Assembly: GCA_030272155.1 (NCBI GenBank)
Contig: CP126197.1
Location: 3,836,001 to 3,900,000, forward strand
Source: Tetradesmus obliquus
Lineage: Eukaryota > Chlorophyta > Chlorophyceae > Sphaeropleales > Scenedesmaceae
Reading direction: 5' to 3'
Length of the DNA stretch: 64,000 nucleotides
Made by a program: the position numbers and the translations under genes. This document shows, piece after piece, positions 26,686-38,250 of this stretch. Numbering within the stretch: the stretch's first letter is position 1; every line of letters begins with the position of its first letter. The notes below the pieces were generated by a model that made no database searches, had not been told where the DNA came from, and saw only the letters and a program-made list of their open reading frames with translations.

Positions 26686-27117
26686 GAGGGGCAGCAGTAG
26701 GGTTGGCTCCAAACAGAACACCATGGGTAGATTTTGCAAGATGTCACTGGCATGTGGTGCAAAGCAGCATGGTGTTAGCACATCTCTGCTGCATGCATGT
26801 GGGTTGACAAAGCAGCCCTGATACATTGCCAAGGACGGCCCTGGGCTGCCTGCTGTGCATATGCTAGAACCAGAAGCTAAACTTATTGTGTAGCTGTTAT
26901 TGACCATCGTGGAGTGTTCAGCTACTGCGACTCTTGGGCCACCCGTTGCAGCATGTGACACAGCAGCAGTGACAACAAGCGGTTGGTTGTCCGCCTTTCG
27001 CACCTTGTTGAGCAATCCAGCGAGCGTGTTGCCGAAGCTTTCAGAATCGACTACGTAGTAAAAACCAATCGCGGCTACGACAACTATCACAGACCACTGA
27101 ACGGAAGACATCGCCAT
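26208..27117 (-). CDS. small membrane-anchored protein with a Cys-pair domain, not recognised
   Basis: Two exons: 27117-27004 (ATG; 38 residues) and 26642-26208 (TAG), giving 182 residues. The N-terminus MAMSSVQWSVIVVVAAIGFYY is a single hydrophobic anchor of about 18 residues with no clear cleavage site. The rest is soluble. It begins with a beta-rich part (VPTVQLYYNVTVRDNSG, FVYVHDVEAARV) and is followed by WECAVCKK and, 35 residues on, VCGDGHC. The two Cys pairs could bind zinc. The first-exon donor is chosen as AAG|GTGCGA because it gives the right phase; the open frame continues beyond it, so this is not certain. A (CTG)n tract precedes the acceptor on the coding strand. I do not recognise the family. 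Confidence 0.6.
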
Positions 27118-27277
27118 CGCTGCAACAACCCCCGTTCGACTCCTGGTGTGTCTTCAATGCATGTCTCTATACCATTCACCTTTGATCAGTTTGGGTGAGT
27201 TTTTGCATGATTGTGAGGCTGTTGCAAGGACTGCCAATGAAGGTAAACCAAGTGACATGACAGTTCAGTTTGGGCGG

Positions 27278-27282
27278 TTACA
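27278..27282 (-). terminator. candidate TGTAA polyadenylation signal
   Basis: TTACA on the plus strand, that is TGTAA on the minus strand, about 50 nt after the stop of the Gly/Cys-rich gene. Confidence 0.4.
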
Positions 27283-27330
27283 CTTCAATGAAAGTTGCAA
27301 CCCACCTGACCCAGGACTTCATGCAAGCTG

Positions 27331-27397
27331 TCAGCCACTCCACACATCATCACTGCTGAAAATACCTTTGGATTTGCTCCTGACGTGCTTACTGCCT

Positions 27398-27431
<34 letters not shown>

Positions 27432-27857
27432 ACACGGCAGCACTGGGGTCAAGCCTGCAAATTGCCGCCCGCAGCTGCCTGTTCTGCTTCTGCAACTGCT
27501 TGATCTCCTGCTGCTGCACCAGAAGCGTCTGCATCACAACTGCATCCTGATCCTGCTGCTGATGCTGCAAGGGCATGCTGCTTGACTGCTGCTGTTGCTG
27601 CTGCTGTTGCTGCTGCTGCTGTTGCCCGGCGGCAGCCGCCCCTAGCTGACCTGAACCGCTGCTTGTGCTGCTGAGCTTGGCAGCACTTCCTGCTGTGCTG
27701 CTGCTGCTGCTGCTGTATCCAGCAGTGCCAGCTAGCATGCCACTCAGGTCGAAACCCGCTGCTGTACCCTGCTGCAGCTGCCGAATAGGCTGCAAGTGCG
27801 GATCTTGCACGGGGCTGCCGCTGCTGCTGCCGTTGAAGCCGTCCAGTGGTTGGTGTA

Positions 27858-27889
<32 letters not shown>

Positions 27890-29192
27890 CCAGGGCTAGC
27901 GGGCAGTTGGATGCCAGCTTGCTGCAGCCTACTGCTGAATGCATGGGACACCTGGCCTGCAAGCAAACATTCAGGTGCACAGCATTCGTGTCAGGAAGGA
28001 GGCTCACTCTCACACCCACCGCCCACTTGCCACACCCACTGCCCTATGTCCTGTGTGTTTGTTGCACTGCCGTAGCAATGCAGGCATTTAATTAATCAGC
28101 TCCCAAGAAAGACAGCACTGCAGTAAGCCGCAGCTCTTGGCCGCTCCACTTGGTGACGTTCACACCTGTGCTGCAGCAACTGCAGCAGCAACCGCCCCCA
28201 GCACCTGCCACTCAACCACCCCTACTATCACTGCAATTCCTTAGCCGTGCCCATTCACACCTCCAGGCCCCACCCACTCACCCATCACTTGCGACCAAGC
28301 GACCCCCCACTGCTGTGCAGCACTTGGCTTCAGCTATTCAACCGCCCCAACTATGGTGGCTGTAGGCACCACCGCCGTGCCCCCCTTCCACACACACACG
28401 TCCTTCGGCAAAATTTTCATATCTTCAGCCCCGTCCCCACTCACCCACTGCTTGCGACCCAGCAGTCAGCAGCTGCTGCGCAGCACTCGGCTTCAGCCAC
28501 TCAACTGCCCCAACAACTACAGTGGTAGCTACTAACTGCCGTGCCCCCCTTCCCCTCCCCCCCCCCCCCCCCCCACACGCACACACACGTCCTCCGGCAC
28601 CCTTTTCAAACCTCCAGGCCCCACCCACTCACCTACTGCTTGCGACCCCGCAGCCAGCAGCTGCTGCGCAGCACTCGGTTTTAACAGCAGTCCAACCCCA
28701 AAGCCATAGCCCAGCCCCACGCCGCAGCCAAAGCCAGCATCCAAGCCTTTCACACAGTCCCTGCACGCCCAGCTGCCGCACTGCTGCGCATGCTGCTGTG
28801 CGCACTGCTGAGGTCAGTGACCAACTTTCTTCAGCATCCCTTTTCATTTTCTCCCAACACCACTGTCAGCACCCACCCCACTCACCTACTGCTTGCGACC
28901 CAGCAGCCAGCAGCTGCTGCGCAGCACTCGGCTTCAACATCAGTCCAGCGCCAAAGCCATAGCCCAGCCCCACGCCGCAGCCAAAGCCAGCATCCAAGCC
29001 TTTTACGCCCAGCTGCCGCACTGCTGTGCGTGCTGCGGCTCCGGCGCCGCCTACAGCAGTGCTGAGGTTTCCTAGGCCTGCTGAGACGCCTTGAGAGGCT
29101 TGGCCTAGCACTGGGATGGCGGCTGTGTTTTGGGAGTATAAAGTGACAAAGCAGGAGGGCAAGCGAAGCAGCATCAGCATCAGCATCAGCAT

Positions 29193-29226
<34 letters not shown>

Positions 29227-30043
29227 GAGTGTGTGCATACGTGTTGCTGCTATGAGGGCATGCTGCTCAGGCTGCTCAGGCCTGCTGAGACGCCCTGAGA
29301 GGCTTGCCCTAGCACTGGAACGGCGGCTGAATCAGCCAGCAGCAGCAGCAGGATGGCTGGGTGGTGTGGCAGTGGAGCAGGTGCGTTGGCAGCAGCAGCA
29401 GTGTGGCATGCAGAAAAGCAGCACTAGGGCAGGGCTGCTGAATCTTTTTGAGCAGCCTAGAGTTGCTGGCTGCTGTAAGAGCTGGCTGGTCTGTCACAAC
29501 AGGCCTGCTGGTGTTATTTGCATCATCTCCTGTCATCTCAGGTGCTGACTGCGCACGTGACTGCAGTTCCACAGTTGAAAGCAGCCATTTAGCATCCTGA
29601 AGCTGTATAAGTTGATGCTGGCAATCAAGTAGCTTTACTTCAACGTACAATGACGTTTGCTGCAGGGAGAAGCTTCTTACCCAAAGAGACAGGCCCGCCA
29701 AAGCCAACGCCAACACCGCACCCAACTCCAATGCCTGCATCAACATGACAGCACGATTAACCAGACACTATGTACATGCTAATCGTATGAGTAAGTCGTG
29801 CGGGTGAGTTGTGCTGTTGTTGCTGTGCTGAGCGTTGTGGCCCTGGCAGTGTGATGTCGCTGCTGCCAGGTGTGCAGCAGCATGGAGCCCTGCTGCTGCA
29901 AATAAGCGGACCACGATTTGCCAGTTGCAAGTGAATTGCTTTAGGTGCTCACCTAGTCCCACTGTTCCCAACTGCAGCGTGAACGGCCAGCCGTGTGAGA
30001 TAGCTGGTTCGGGTTGCCACTCCCCCTGCTCCACTCCTGCCAT
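27331..30043 (-). CDS. Gly/Cys-rich GFGCGVGLGYGFG-type protein with Gln/Ser-rich tail
   Basis: Exons 30043-29953, 29734-29681, 29122-28886 and 27956-27331 join in phase to 335 residues. Residues 1-50 read MAGVEQGEWQ... and then GLGIGVGCGVGVGFGGPVSL. The third exon holds a helical LGQASQGVSAGLGNLSTAVG part and GFGCGVGLGYGFGAGLMLKP. This pair of Gly/Cys blocks separated by a helical linker resembles a conserved plant and algal family of small Gly-rich proteins (sometimes labelled cadmium-induced AS8-like or keratin-associated-like); I make that link from memory of the motif and it is tentative. The last exon is low complexity (Gln, Ser) with a short helix, VVMQTLLVQQQEIKQLQKQN, that could be a coiled coil. 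The block GVGCGVGVGFGG is glycine-zipper-like, so membrane association is possible. Confidence 0.65.
28278..28800 (-). repeat. three ghost donors of exon 3 of the Gly/Cys-rich gene
   Basis: Copies of the exon end (Gly block plus LKPSAAQQLLAAGSQAV and donor GTGAGTGG) at about 28632-28790, 28448-28520 and 28280-28345, downstream of the real exon. They get shorter and more diverged with distance. The nearest copy still spans the whole GFGCGVGLGYGFG block. Confidence 0.9.
28557..28574. repeat. poly(C) tract
   Basis: An uninterrupted run of about 18 cytosines next to a C/T-rich stretch, between two ghost exons. Confidence 0.85.
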
Positions 30044-30790
30044 TGTTGCTCCAGGTGCCTCACAGCAGGTCCTGCCGACGCGTATGCTTTTAAGCTATAA
30101 TTAATAGTGCAATGAACGCCAAGTGAGGCTTACTGAATGTGTACGGCCAACAAGGGCTTTCGCTGTGGCACTCGTGTCTAGGGTGATAGCCGATCATCTT
30201 CCTCTGCCGTACTGGCAGCCTATCGAAGCAATATTAATGTTACAGAGTAGAGTACTATTGTCCTTGATGCCGCTGAGCATTGGTAAATGTACTGGGAATA
30301 TAAGACCTGAGCCCTGCAAAAGTGACAACAGGCCGTTACATCCTGCCATCCTTGGGTCCACTGCTGCTAAGCCTCGACTTCGGCAGGACAGCGCATCTAT
30401 TGTAGGCCCTTGATGGGTCCTGGCATGCGGACCAGCAGACGTCACAGGTTTGGCTACAGTGTCCTGTCTGCAGGCCAGCAGCTGTTCTTCAAATCTTGCC
30501 AAAACTGAGGTGCCTGCAAGTCCATGTGCATCTCCCTATGCAGCCCCACCATCCGCCTCTTGTCTGCTCTGCTTGCGCTGCCTGCACCCAAGCACCCAGC
30601 ACAGCACACCAAGTGGATCCGCATGGACTAGACGGCAATGCAATCATGGCGTGCGCTGTCTCTTTCGAACTGGCAGCACCTTCCTAATAATGAATGATCG
30701 ACAACATTGGCACCGGCTGAACCAGTAACCAGCCGTCTAGCATAAATGTCATATGATATCACTTACACGCCAGGCAGCAGCATTATGTGA
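30044..30790. other. intergenic between tandem minus-strand genes
   Basis: No exon was recognised. TTACA at about 30763-30767 (TGTAA on the minus strand) is a candidate poly(A) signal 25 nt after the stop of the next gene. Confidence 0.5.
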
Positions 30791-31273
30791 TCACCTCTTG
30801 CCGCCCCTGCCGCGCCCGCCACCCCTGCCGCCACGCTGCTGCGTGCCGGTGCGCATCTTGGGCCAGGCCTCCAAAGGGCTGCCATCTGCTGCCGTGTAGT
30901 AGGCAGCACCACGCTGCTCGCCTGCAAGATACATACCAAATCACTTCAACGTATTAGACTCGGTGAGAAGGATGACAGTAGCTCGTCAACGCAAGGCTTG
31001 CAGCTGCTGCAGGTGGTCCCAACACTCGCGTGGTGCCATGACAAGACATGACACCAGCAACAACTGCACACAGCAGCTGGCTGCCCTGCTGATTGACCAG
31101 TGCACACGCAGGCATGGTGTTGTGCATCCTGGTGCCGCCGCCCCTACCTGCAATGCTTGGCTGCGCCTGCAGCCATGCAGTATAGTCACTGTCAAGCTGC
31201 CAGTGCCTGGCACCCTCAAGCAGCAGCTCATGGTACCTAGCAGCAGCAGCAGCAGCAGCACCAGCAGCAGCAG

Positions 31274-31306
<33 letters not shown>

Positions 31307-32095
31307 AGTCTTGTCAGGCCCAGACAACAACAGTGCAAGTGCTTGCTAAGCAGTAGCCAAGCACGAGGACTACAACAAACGCGTGAATGGTCAGCAGGGA
31401 AGCATCGCCGCACCTATTAATCGTTGGCAGGCCATCCTGGATGCACCTTTCAGGAGGACTGATGAACGCCACCGCTAGCACAGGCTGCTGCTGCTGCTGC
31501 TGCGGCTGCTGCTGCTGCTGCTGTGCACTTGATGAGCTGTCTGCAGCCAAGTCGCTGCATTGTGCTGCCGCCACTGCTGCCGCTGTTCCGCCAGCGTCAG
31601 CAGCCGCAGCAGCAGCAGCAGGTTGCGTGGACTGCTGTGGTGTGTGGTAGGGCTCCACAGCAACCTCCACAGGCCTACAGGTGCAGCACAGCAGCAGCAG
31701 CAGCATGCACAGCCGTCACTTGCAGCACAGCGCCTGCCAACTGTATCCAGCAGCACACACCAGTACTCACGCTTGCATTTGCCGCTTGCCACATGGCAGC
31801 CACCACATTGCACTTTGCACTACAACAGCCACTAGATGCAGCAGGAGCAGCAGCAGCAGCAGCATGGCAGCTCTTGCAACACAGCACCTGGCCAACCACC
31901 CACAGCACCAGTTCTCCTGCTCCATGCCTGACGGCGCTGACTTTCTTTTGAACAAGACTGAGCCGACTGGCTATCACTGTTTCAAAGACAGGTTAAATCA
32001 CTCGCTCACCAGTACTCGTGCTCCATGCCTGACAGTGCTGCCATCTCAGCAGGAGTCAGCTTGTGCAGCACACCGTGGACTGCATCAGGCCTGGG

Positions 32096-32137
<42 letters not shown>

Positions 32138-32684
32138 CTCCTGTGCTGCTGCCACCAGGTTCCCAAAGCCACCCCTGCGCAACAGCAATTGCAGCACACG
32201 AACGCAAAACAGCAAATCACACCAATAGCTGAAAGCAATAAGCTCATGGCTGAGTGCTGGCTTGTGATGTTAAGCAAAGAAGCAACACAATCAATCTAGC
32301 TGCTGCTGGCTTCAATCCTGCCATCGCGTGTCCTGCTTCTACCACTTCAAACCCGCTCTGGCAGGGCCTGTGGTGAGTTTGCAGCCCTGTTGGGCACTGC
32401 GGGCAAAGACTGCAGCGGATGCATGCCTCTGCCCCTGCCGCTGCTGCTGCTGTTGCTGCTCCTGCTGCTTGTGAACTACACTTATGACCCTGCCACCCAC
32501 CTGTGGTTGAAGGCCAGCCTGTAGCCCTTCAGCACTGCAGGCACTGACTGCAGCGGGTGCAGGCCCCTACTGCCTCCCAGCTTCCGTGGGCTCATGTTAG
32601 CACCATACGCAAAGTTCCACACACCAGTGGGAGCAGCCCCCAGCCCAAATCTTGCTGGGTCTGTTGGGTCTGTTGGGCCAACTC

Positions 32685-32767
<83 letters not shown>

Positions 32768-33300
32768 GATGCTTGCTGAGAGGCTGCTGCCAGTGCTGCT
32801 GCTGTGCCCACCGTGGCTGTATCGCCATGTGTGGTGCTGCTGACTGTGCTGCTGCTGCTGCTGCTGTTCTGGCCTACGGTGGCAATGTACGGCACGTTGA
32901 GCAGCTGTGGCGCTGCATATGCTGCACTGCCTGTCGCTGTTCCTAGAGGCACAGCGTAGCGTATATTGAACGGATCCATGTATCCCTGCAAAGACAGGAG
33001 CACTCGTGCTGAGAGTGATACTAAGCTGCTCACCACGTGCCTGGTGTATGCAAAAGCATGATCAAGAGTATGTTTGCTGCTGCTGACACTGCTGGGAGGA
33101 TGAAGCTGTCAAAGCATGCCACCTAGTCCTGGCGGGTTACAGCTGTGAAATGGCCTTGCATTGCAGGGGCACAGCCACCTTGAGTTCGCTGCTTACATGT
33201 ACAATGGAAACTCTCTGTCAACAGCCGCTCACCTGCCTGCTGATCAGGCACACCTCAGCTACATTAAACTCCAGGGCAACACCACAACCCTGCAGCTCCT

Positions 33301-33344
<44 letters not shown>

Positions 33345-34382
33345 TTGCACACCGCCTGGGATACCCGGATATCCCCGATCGATTTTCTGTCGAAGAGATG
33401 CGGCAGTAATGCAGCATCATGCCATCAGCTCAGGGATGTTGCCAAAGCACCTATTGTCCACCACAAACTTGTGTCTGTGTAATGTCTGGGCAGTAATCTA
33501 ACTGCTTGCCCTGCACCACACCACACACCCTAGCACCAGCAGCAACCTGTAACACCTGCCCTATACTTGCTTGCATGTCTTGCAGCAGCTGCTGCTTGTC
33601 CTGCCACTGTCCCAGCGACAAATGCGGTGTGAAGGCAGTAATGCCCCTGCTGGCATCACTACTCAGGTCATCACAGCCAGGGATTGCCCCCTCCAGTGCA
33701 GCTTGCAGCGCCATCAAGCCTGCACACGGCAATGTCGCACGGAAATTGTGAGGTGGCTGTTTATGTTCTGCTGCTGTTCAAGACAATGCACCCTCCAGTG
33801 CCGCTTGCAGCGCTAGCAAGCCTGCACGCGGCAATGCCAGGGGCATAAAGAAGGTGAGGTGACTGTTTGTTGTTCGAATACTGGTCAAAACAACAAAGTG
33901 CCCACACGGCCGCACCTCCATGCATAACGGCTACTAGCCAACATGCTTTGCCATGCGCAGAGTGTCCATCAGGTGGCTGAAATGCATCCAGGGTGTCAGA
34001 TGACCAGCATGGTGTCTAGGGCATAACGTGCATCGGAAGTGTTCTGCAGACTGGATGCTGCTGTGGATGATATGCAGCTGCCGCCAGCAAGGCACCTGTT
34101 GCATTGCCTGCAACGCTTTGTGTGTAACGGCTGCCGGCAGCAAGGCACCTGATGGGTCATCGGGTTTCATCCACAGAGTGTAACTCCTGGGGCCATGGCT
34201 GAAGTAATCCAGCGATGACAGCTGCAGCTGCACACACAGATAGGTACAGCATACGAGCAGGGTGAGGGAGGTCAGGTTGAAACTGCGGCAGCACATGCAA
34301 GCGCTGGTGCATAACTCCTGCCGAATGGGCTGTGTCAGTAACTGAGGAGGACTGTCTCTGGCACAAATGAGACACTGCTGAC

Positions 34383-34436
<54 letters not shown>

Positions 34437-35300
34437 AGCGTGATGCTGCATGAGGGCAGCCATCCTCTTCTTCAACAGCTTGGGCAGGTGTTGCAAAGTA
34501 AGCCCCTTAGAAGAACGAGGTACCACCCACTGCTGCTGCTCCTACCTGTTCTTCTTCTGCTGCTATCATACATGTCAATAAGTTGCTGCTGCTAGCATAC
34601 ACACGAAGAGATCGTTGCTTCTAGCATAGATGTGAACAGATGTATATGCGCCTCTGTGCACGGTGCCCACGGTGCTGCTTGTAACAGCAAGCCAAACCTT
34701 GAATGGCGCAATGTGTGCCACTGCGTGTGAGATGGCTGCTGCTGCTGACTGGAATGTGCCCCCCTGGTCTTCCAGGAAGGGGTACAACAAGTTGATGTGA
34801 GGCGGCCAGCGCTTGTGGTGGAAAACAGCAGGCAAGAGCAGGCAGCAGCGACAGCAACAGGAAACACATTGTGTGTGTTGAGTGATCTTGCCTAGTAGCA
34901 GTTTGAGTACGGCATTGCTGGACTTGGGGTTGGTGTAGCTGGGTTGGAGCGGCTGTGACGGCGTGTGACACGGCGTCTCAACAGTTGATAAGACACTGCT
35001 GCTGCAGCTGCCACAACATGGGAAGGCTGCACAATGATTGGATTGCCTCCTGCATTGTATGCAGCAGAAAGAGTCCATGGTGACCAGTTGGTCATGAATC
35101 AGGCATCTGGCACCATCCACTAACACTAGCAGTGTTACTGCTGCTTGCGCTGCTGCTGCTTGCTGCCTGCACCAGTTGTTGCCAGCACCTACCAAGAACG
35201 ACTTGTCCTTGAAGCATCGCAATTTCTGTACTGTCTGGGTCAGACGAAAAGAAGGTATGACTGCCACGGCGCTCTTGTGAACCTTGTTTGCAGTGTGCAT
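30791..35300 (-). CDS. 2H phosphoesterase (2'-5' RNA ligase-like) fused to a gamma-glutamylcyclotransferase-like domain
   Basis: Exons seen on the minus strand: 35300-35193, 34811-34698, 34227-34096, about 33750-33556, 32985-32501, 32174-32011, 31674-31414, 31236-31148 and 30921-30791. The N-terminal half has both 2H motifs: PPHINLLYPF (exon 2) and FTPHLSLGQW (exon 4), which mark RNA ligase/cyclic phosphodiesterase folds. Exon 5 links through MDPFNIRYAVPLG and a Gln-rich stretch to a GGCT fold with VWNFAYGANMSPRKL, GYRLAFNHR, GGFGNL, VHGVLHKLTPAEM and MEHEY (the Glu is the expected general acid/base). ISPPERCIQDGLPTINR and YHELLLEGARHW match the GGCT C-terminus. It ends with a GGRGGGRGGRGKR tail that may bind RNA. 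An exon around 33430-33490 (FVVDN) is probable but unproven, and the exon 3/4 join is unresolved. That this is one gene is inferred from the linker, strand and order. Confidence 0.75.
32689..32763. repeat. (CTG)n microsatellite encoding poly-Gln
   Basis: About 25 units. On the minus coding strand this is (CAG)n in frame, giving a poly-Gln insert between the 2H and GGCT parts. Here the triplet tract is exonic, in contrast to the intronic CTG tracts. Confidence 0.9.
33298..33342. repeat. (CAG)n microsatellite, intronic
   Basis: About 14 units within an intron of the 2H-GGCT gene; (CTG)n on its coding strand. Confidence 0.85.
33775..33847 (-). repeat. ghost acceptor side of exon 4 of the 2H-GGCT gene
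   Basis: A copy of the exon part reading AGLLALQAALEGA, plus its upstream CACCTCAC intron motif, about 110 bp upstream of the real copy (AGLMALQAALEGA). Confidence 0.85.
34387..34437. repeat. (CTG)n microsatellite
   Basis: About 17 units in the intron between exons 2 and 3 of the 2H-GGCT gene. On the coding strand it is (CAG)n and is not next to a splice site, an exception to the usual pattern. Confidence 0.85.
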
Positions 35301-36681
35301 CGAACTGTCTTTGAAAGATCACAGTGCGACCAAGTTCCGTGTGCTATTTGTTTCCTGCATGCTAGTACGGAACGAAGTAAGCGGGGTGAATGTTGCGCGA
35401 GTGCTGAAAGCGCTATCATATCGCAGTGCTTGCTGCGGTGTCCAGGGTTTGTGGCATGGACAGGGTTTGCGGAGTGCAAGTTCCAGGGCTGCACTTCCAG
35501 GGTCGCGCTTCCTCGGCCAGCTGTGTAAAGAGTTGCAGGAAACACACCATGCAGAAGCAAATCAACTGGGCAACAAACATGCCCTGATACACAGGCACAA
35601 CAAGCATAGTCAGTTACACATGGTTGTAGTACTGATTATTCAAGCTGCGAACTCTTCTTGATACCATAGCCTGACACCCGAAGCGAAAAGCAGACATGTT
35701 TGTACACTGAACAGCTGACACAGCACATATGCACAAGGATCACTCAGCAGGGCTGCAGAGCCAATACGACTTGCTCACCAACTTCACCAATACGCATAGC
35801 TGTTGTGCTCACCAACTTCACCAATACGCATAGCTGTTGTGATATGCATATCCTGCCGCTGCGCAGCCAGCCCACAAGGCAGATCATGCACCCATGTTGC
35901 AGAGTGCAGATGCTGCTGCAAAGAAACAAGGCTGCCTGATACACCCCAATGCAAACGTTTTAAGGCAGAGAAGCAATAGAAAGGACATGTTTTTTTGTAG
36001 TGTGGAGTCAGAGCCAGCACGGAGCCACATGGAAGCCAACCAGAAGCAGATTGCAACATAAAACCAGCAAGCAACACGCCAGTGGCCCAAACACGCAGCA
36101 TTTCACATCTGCTGCACAATTGCCTGCTGTTCCTGCAGAACTGGCCTGCACTTGCATGTGCACAACAGTACTGCCAGGCTCAGCGCCAACCGGTGGTACC
36201 ACCCGAACCTGCCATGCTGCCCATGAATCTAATGTCACGCATGTGACATGTGCTGGCAACCCCACCGCTGCAGATGCCCGTGTTGCGCAGAACAACACAT
36301 TGTGCAGCGCAATGACATTGTGCAGCGCAATGACAGTGTGCCAACAGCGGCATGGCCAAAGGCCCGACCACTTCATCACGGCCAGTGCAAGACAGAATGT
36401 ACGCTGCAAACTGCTGACAAGAACCAACTTTTTTGTTTTTTAGACTTCACCTTGCACAGTCGCTCATGAAGCCCGACAAATGCACCATACAACAAGGTGC
36501 TGTGCTCCTGACAAGGAAACAATTGCTGCTGTACATGGATGAAGTCCAGCCAATAAGCCTGTAAAAGACTGTTCTACCAAACCAAGATGCGCCTGACCTG
36601 ACTGCTGCTACTGCTGACTCACACAGCACCACCGCGCTGATCCACACCGTGTTTTGCCAATTTTATGATTTTTTTGGGTAT
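35301..36681. other. intergenic; includes a 35-bp tandem duplication
   Basis: No gene was recognised. At about 35774-35842 the unit GCTCACCAACTTCACCAATA plus CGCATAGCTGTTGT occurs twice in a row. At about 36296-36345 a shorter unit (TTGTGCAGCGCAATGACA) is also duplicated. Confidence 0.55.
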
Positions 36682-37799
36682 TTATAGTACACCAGACAAA
36701 GTACACTGGCTACACCTGCTGGTTTCAATGGTACATAGCAGTACACATACACATGTGCCTGCTGTTGCGCTTCCCTCGCCTGCTGCTGCAGGGCACGCAT
36801 GTACTGCTGGTGTGCAAAACAGCTGTTCCCACTCCAGCCACTGCACCCGCAATGCTGCCTCTACCATGCGCGTGTCACGCCCTGCGTGCGGATGCCCTTG
36901 TGCTGACTGCGCAACTTGGCAGGCTTGATGCCGCAGCGCCTGCGGATCTCGTTGACCTTTGACTCAGGGGCGTACCTGGCAGAACACAGTTGCCACAGCA
37001 GAATACAGCTTGGTCAGCAAGGTAACGCGAATATATAATCTACCAATATGAAACCCCTGCAAAAAGCCAGAGCACAACACAAGTATTGCATATACTGTTA
37101 TGCACAACAGATGAGTCACCAGCTCCCAGGCGTTGTGCTCCCAGCAGCAGCGGGCACTAGTTGCCTCACAATTGCTTAGCTGCTGAAAGCAACGTCACAT
37201 GAGCCTAGGAGAGTGCAACAAGAGCAGTGTGTGCCCAGAGTACAGGCACAGAACACAGCATTGCAGCATGGCACGTGCGACTGCAGCGTGGATGCCTCGC
37301 AGCAGTACCCAAGAACAACGATGCATCTGCAAAAGCTTACCTACCGGAGGGCAATGGCCACCAGATGGTCCTGCTCCAGCTCTTCCATTGACGCTTGCAG
37401 GGCGACCCACTCCTCGCACGCTTCCAGCTCTTCCAGCTCCTGCTCGGTAAGGTGTTCCTGCACAAATAAACCGGTACCAGCGCACATCGAGAGCACCCCG
37501 AGCGTCAAGGATTCATACCAAACGTTCACGGGCAATCCAGCACCGTCCAGAACAACACCAAGCTCGCTTTAGCTGCCCTCCGAGCCGCGGGCGTTTACAT
37601 ACTCAAGTGCTAGGCAATTGAAACTATGGTAAAACTGCCGACAAGGCGCGCTACGGCCAAGAACCTGCTGAGAAAGGCTTGTTTGGGTCCCCACCTCTCC
37701 CATCTCATCAGCCTCCATCATGGGGCCCCAGTTGCTGTCGGTGCTCTTGTAGCTACCCGGAACAAACTCGGCAGCCTTAGGATTGAGCTTGGTGGCCAT
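36682..37799 (-). CDS. PAM2-motif protein, predicted poly(A)-binding protein partner
   Basis: Exons 37799-37695, 37457-37345 and 36975-36682 join in phase to about 170 residues. Residues 4-15 read KLNPKAAEFVPG, a good PAM2 motif (L-N-P-x-A-x-x-F-V-P), the peptide that docks to the MLLE domain of cytoplasmic poly(A)-binding protein. Exon 2 is a strongly acidic helix (LTEQELEELEACEEWVALQ). Exon 3 starts with APESKVNEIRRRCGIKPAKL, a basic conserved-looking segment, and ends in a Cys-rich stretch of weaker character. The true C-terminus may lie earlier if a further intron is used (GCATTGCGGGTGCAG). ERD15- and CID-type plant proteins share the PAM2 feature, but I cannot assign it to either. The start was chosen at the ATG directly before the motif. 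It is divergent from the dynein gene. Confidence 0.7.
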
Positions 37800-38250
37800 C
37801 CTTCCCAAAGTGTTCTGCTTGCGTGGCACGATGGCAAACTAAGCACGGTGATTTGGGTATGCGGTTGTTTACACGTGCTTTTTAGGAGCTTTCTACAGCG
37901 TTTGACAACGTGGGCAGCAACGTTGGGCTTTATGTGAGCACCAGTGTGTTTTTTAGGGCTCTGAATTTGCTGTTACATGTCAGGTGGACGCTGAAAGAGA
38001 AAAACTGAAGGTATTTTTTAGAAAGACTCGATACAGTGCAGAACTAGTGCGCCTTGGGGCCATCAGCTGCTGAGCTACGCCTTTGACCTTCCCTCCACAT
38101 CTCTGATGCAGGCCACCTGTACTCAGCAGCAGCCTTCTGTGCTGAACAATCATACAACGTTCCTGATTATCAATACAAGCAACATTGAGCCCTGCATCTG
38201 CGCACCCAAGGATGTAAAAGCCCCAACTGTTGGCAGCACTCACAAGAAAC
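37800..38250. promoter_or_regulatory. divergent promoter region, PAM2 protein / IC138
   Basis: This is 451 bp between two ATGs on opposite strands. It must contain both 5' UTRs and promoters. No specific element is claimed. Confidence 0.5.

Noticed and set aside
32557-32946. Leu/Cys-rich plus-strand frame at 32.6-32.9 kb
   Set aside because: Antisense to the poly-Gln segment of the 2H-GGCT gene; it looks like a membrane protein only because CTG codes for Leu.
33161-33409. Plus-strand frame ending YPDIPDRFSVEEMRQ
   Set aside because: It looks protein-like at its end, but has no splice context or homology I recognise and overlaps an intron of the minus-strand gene.
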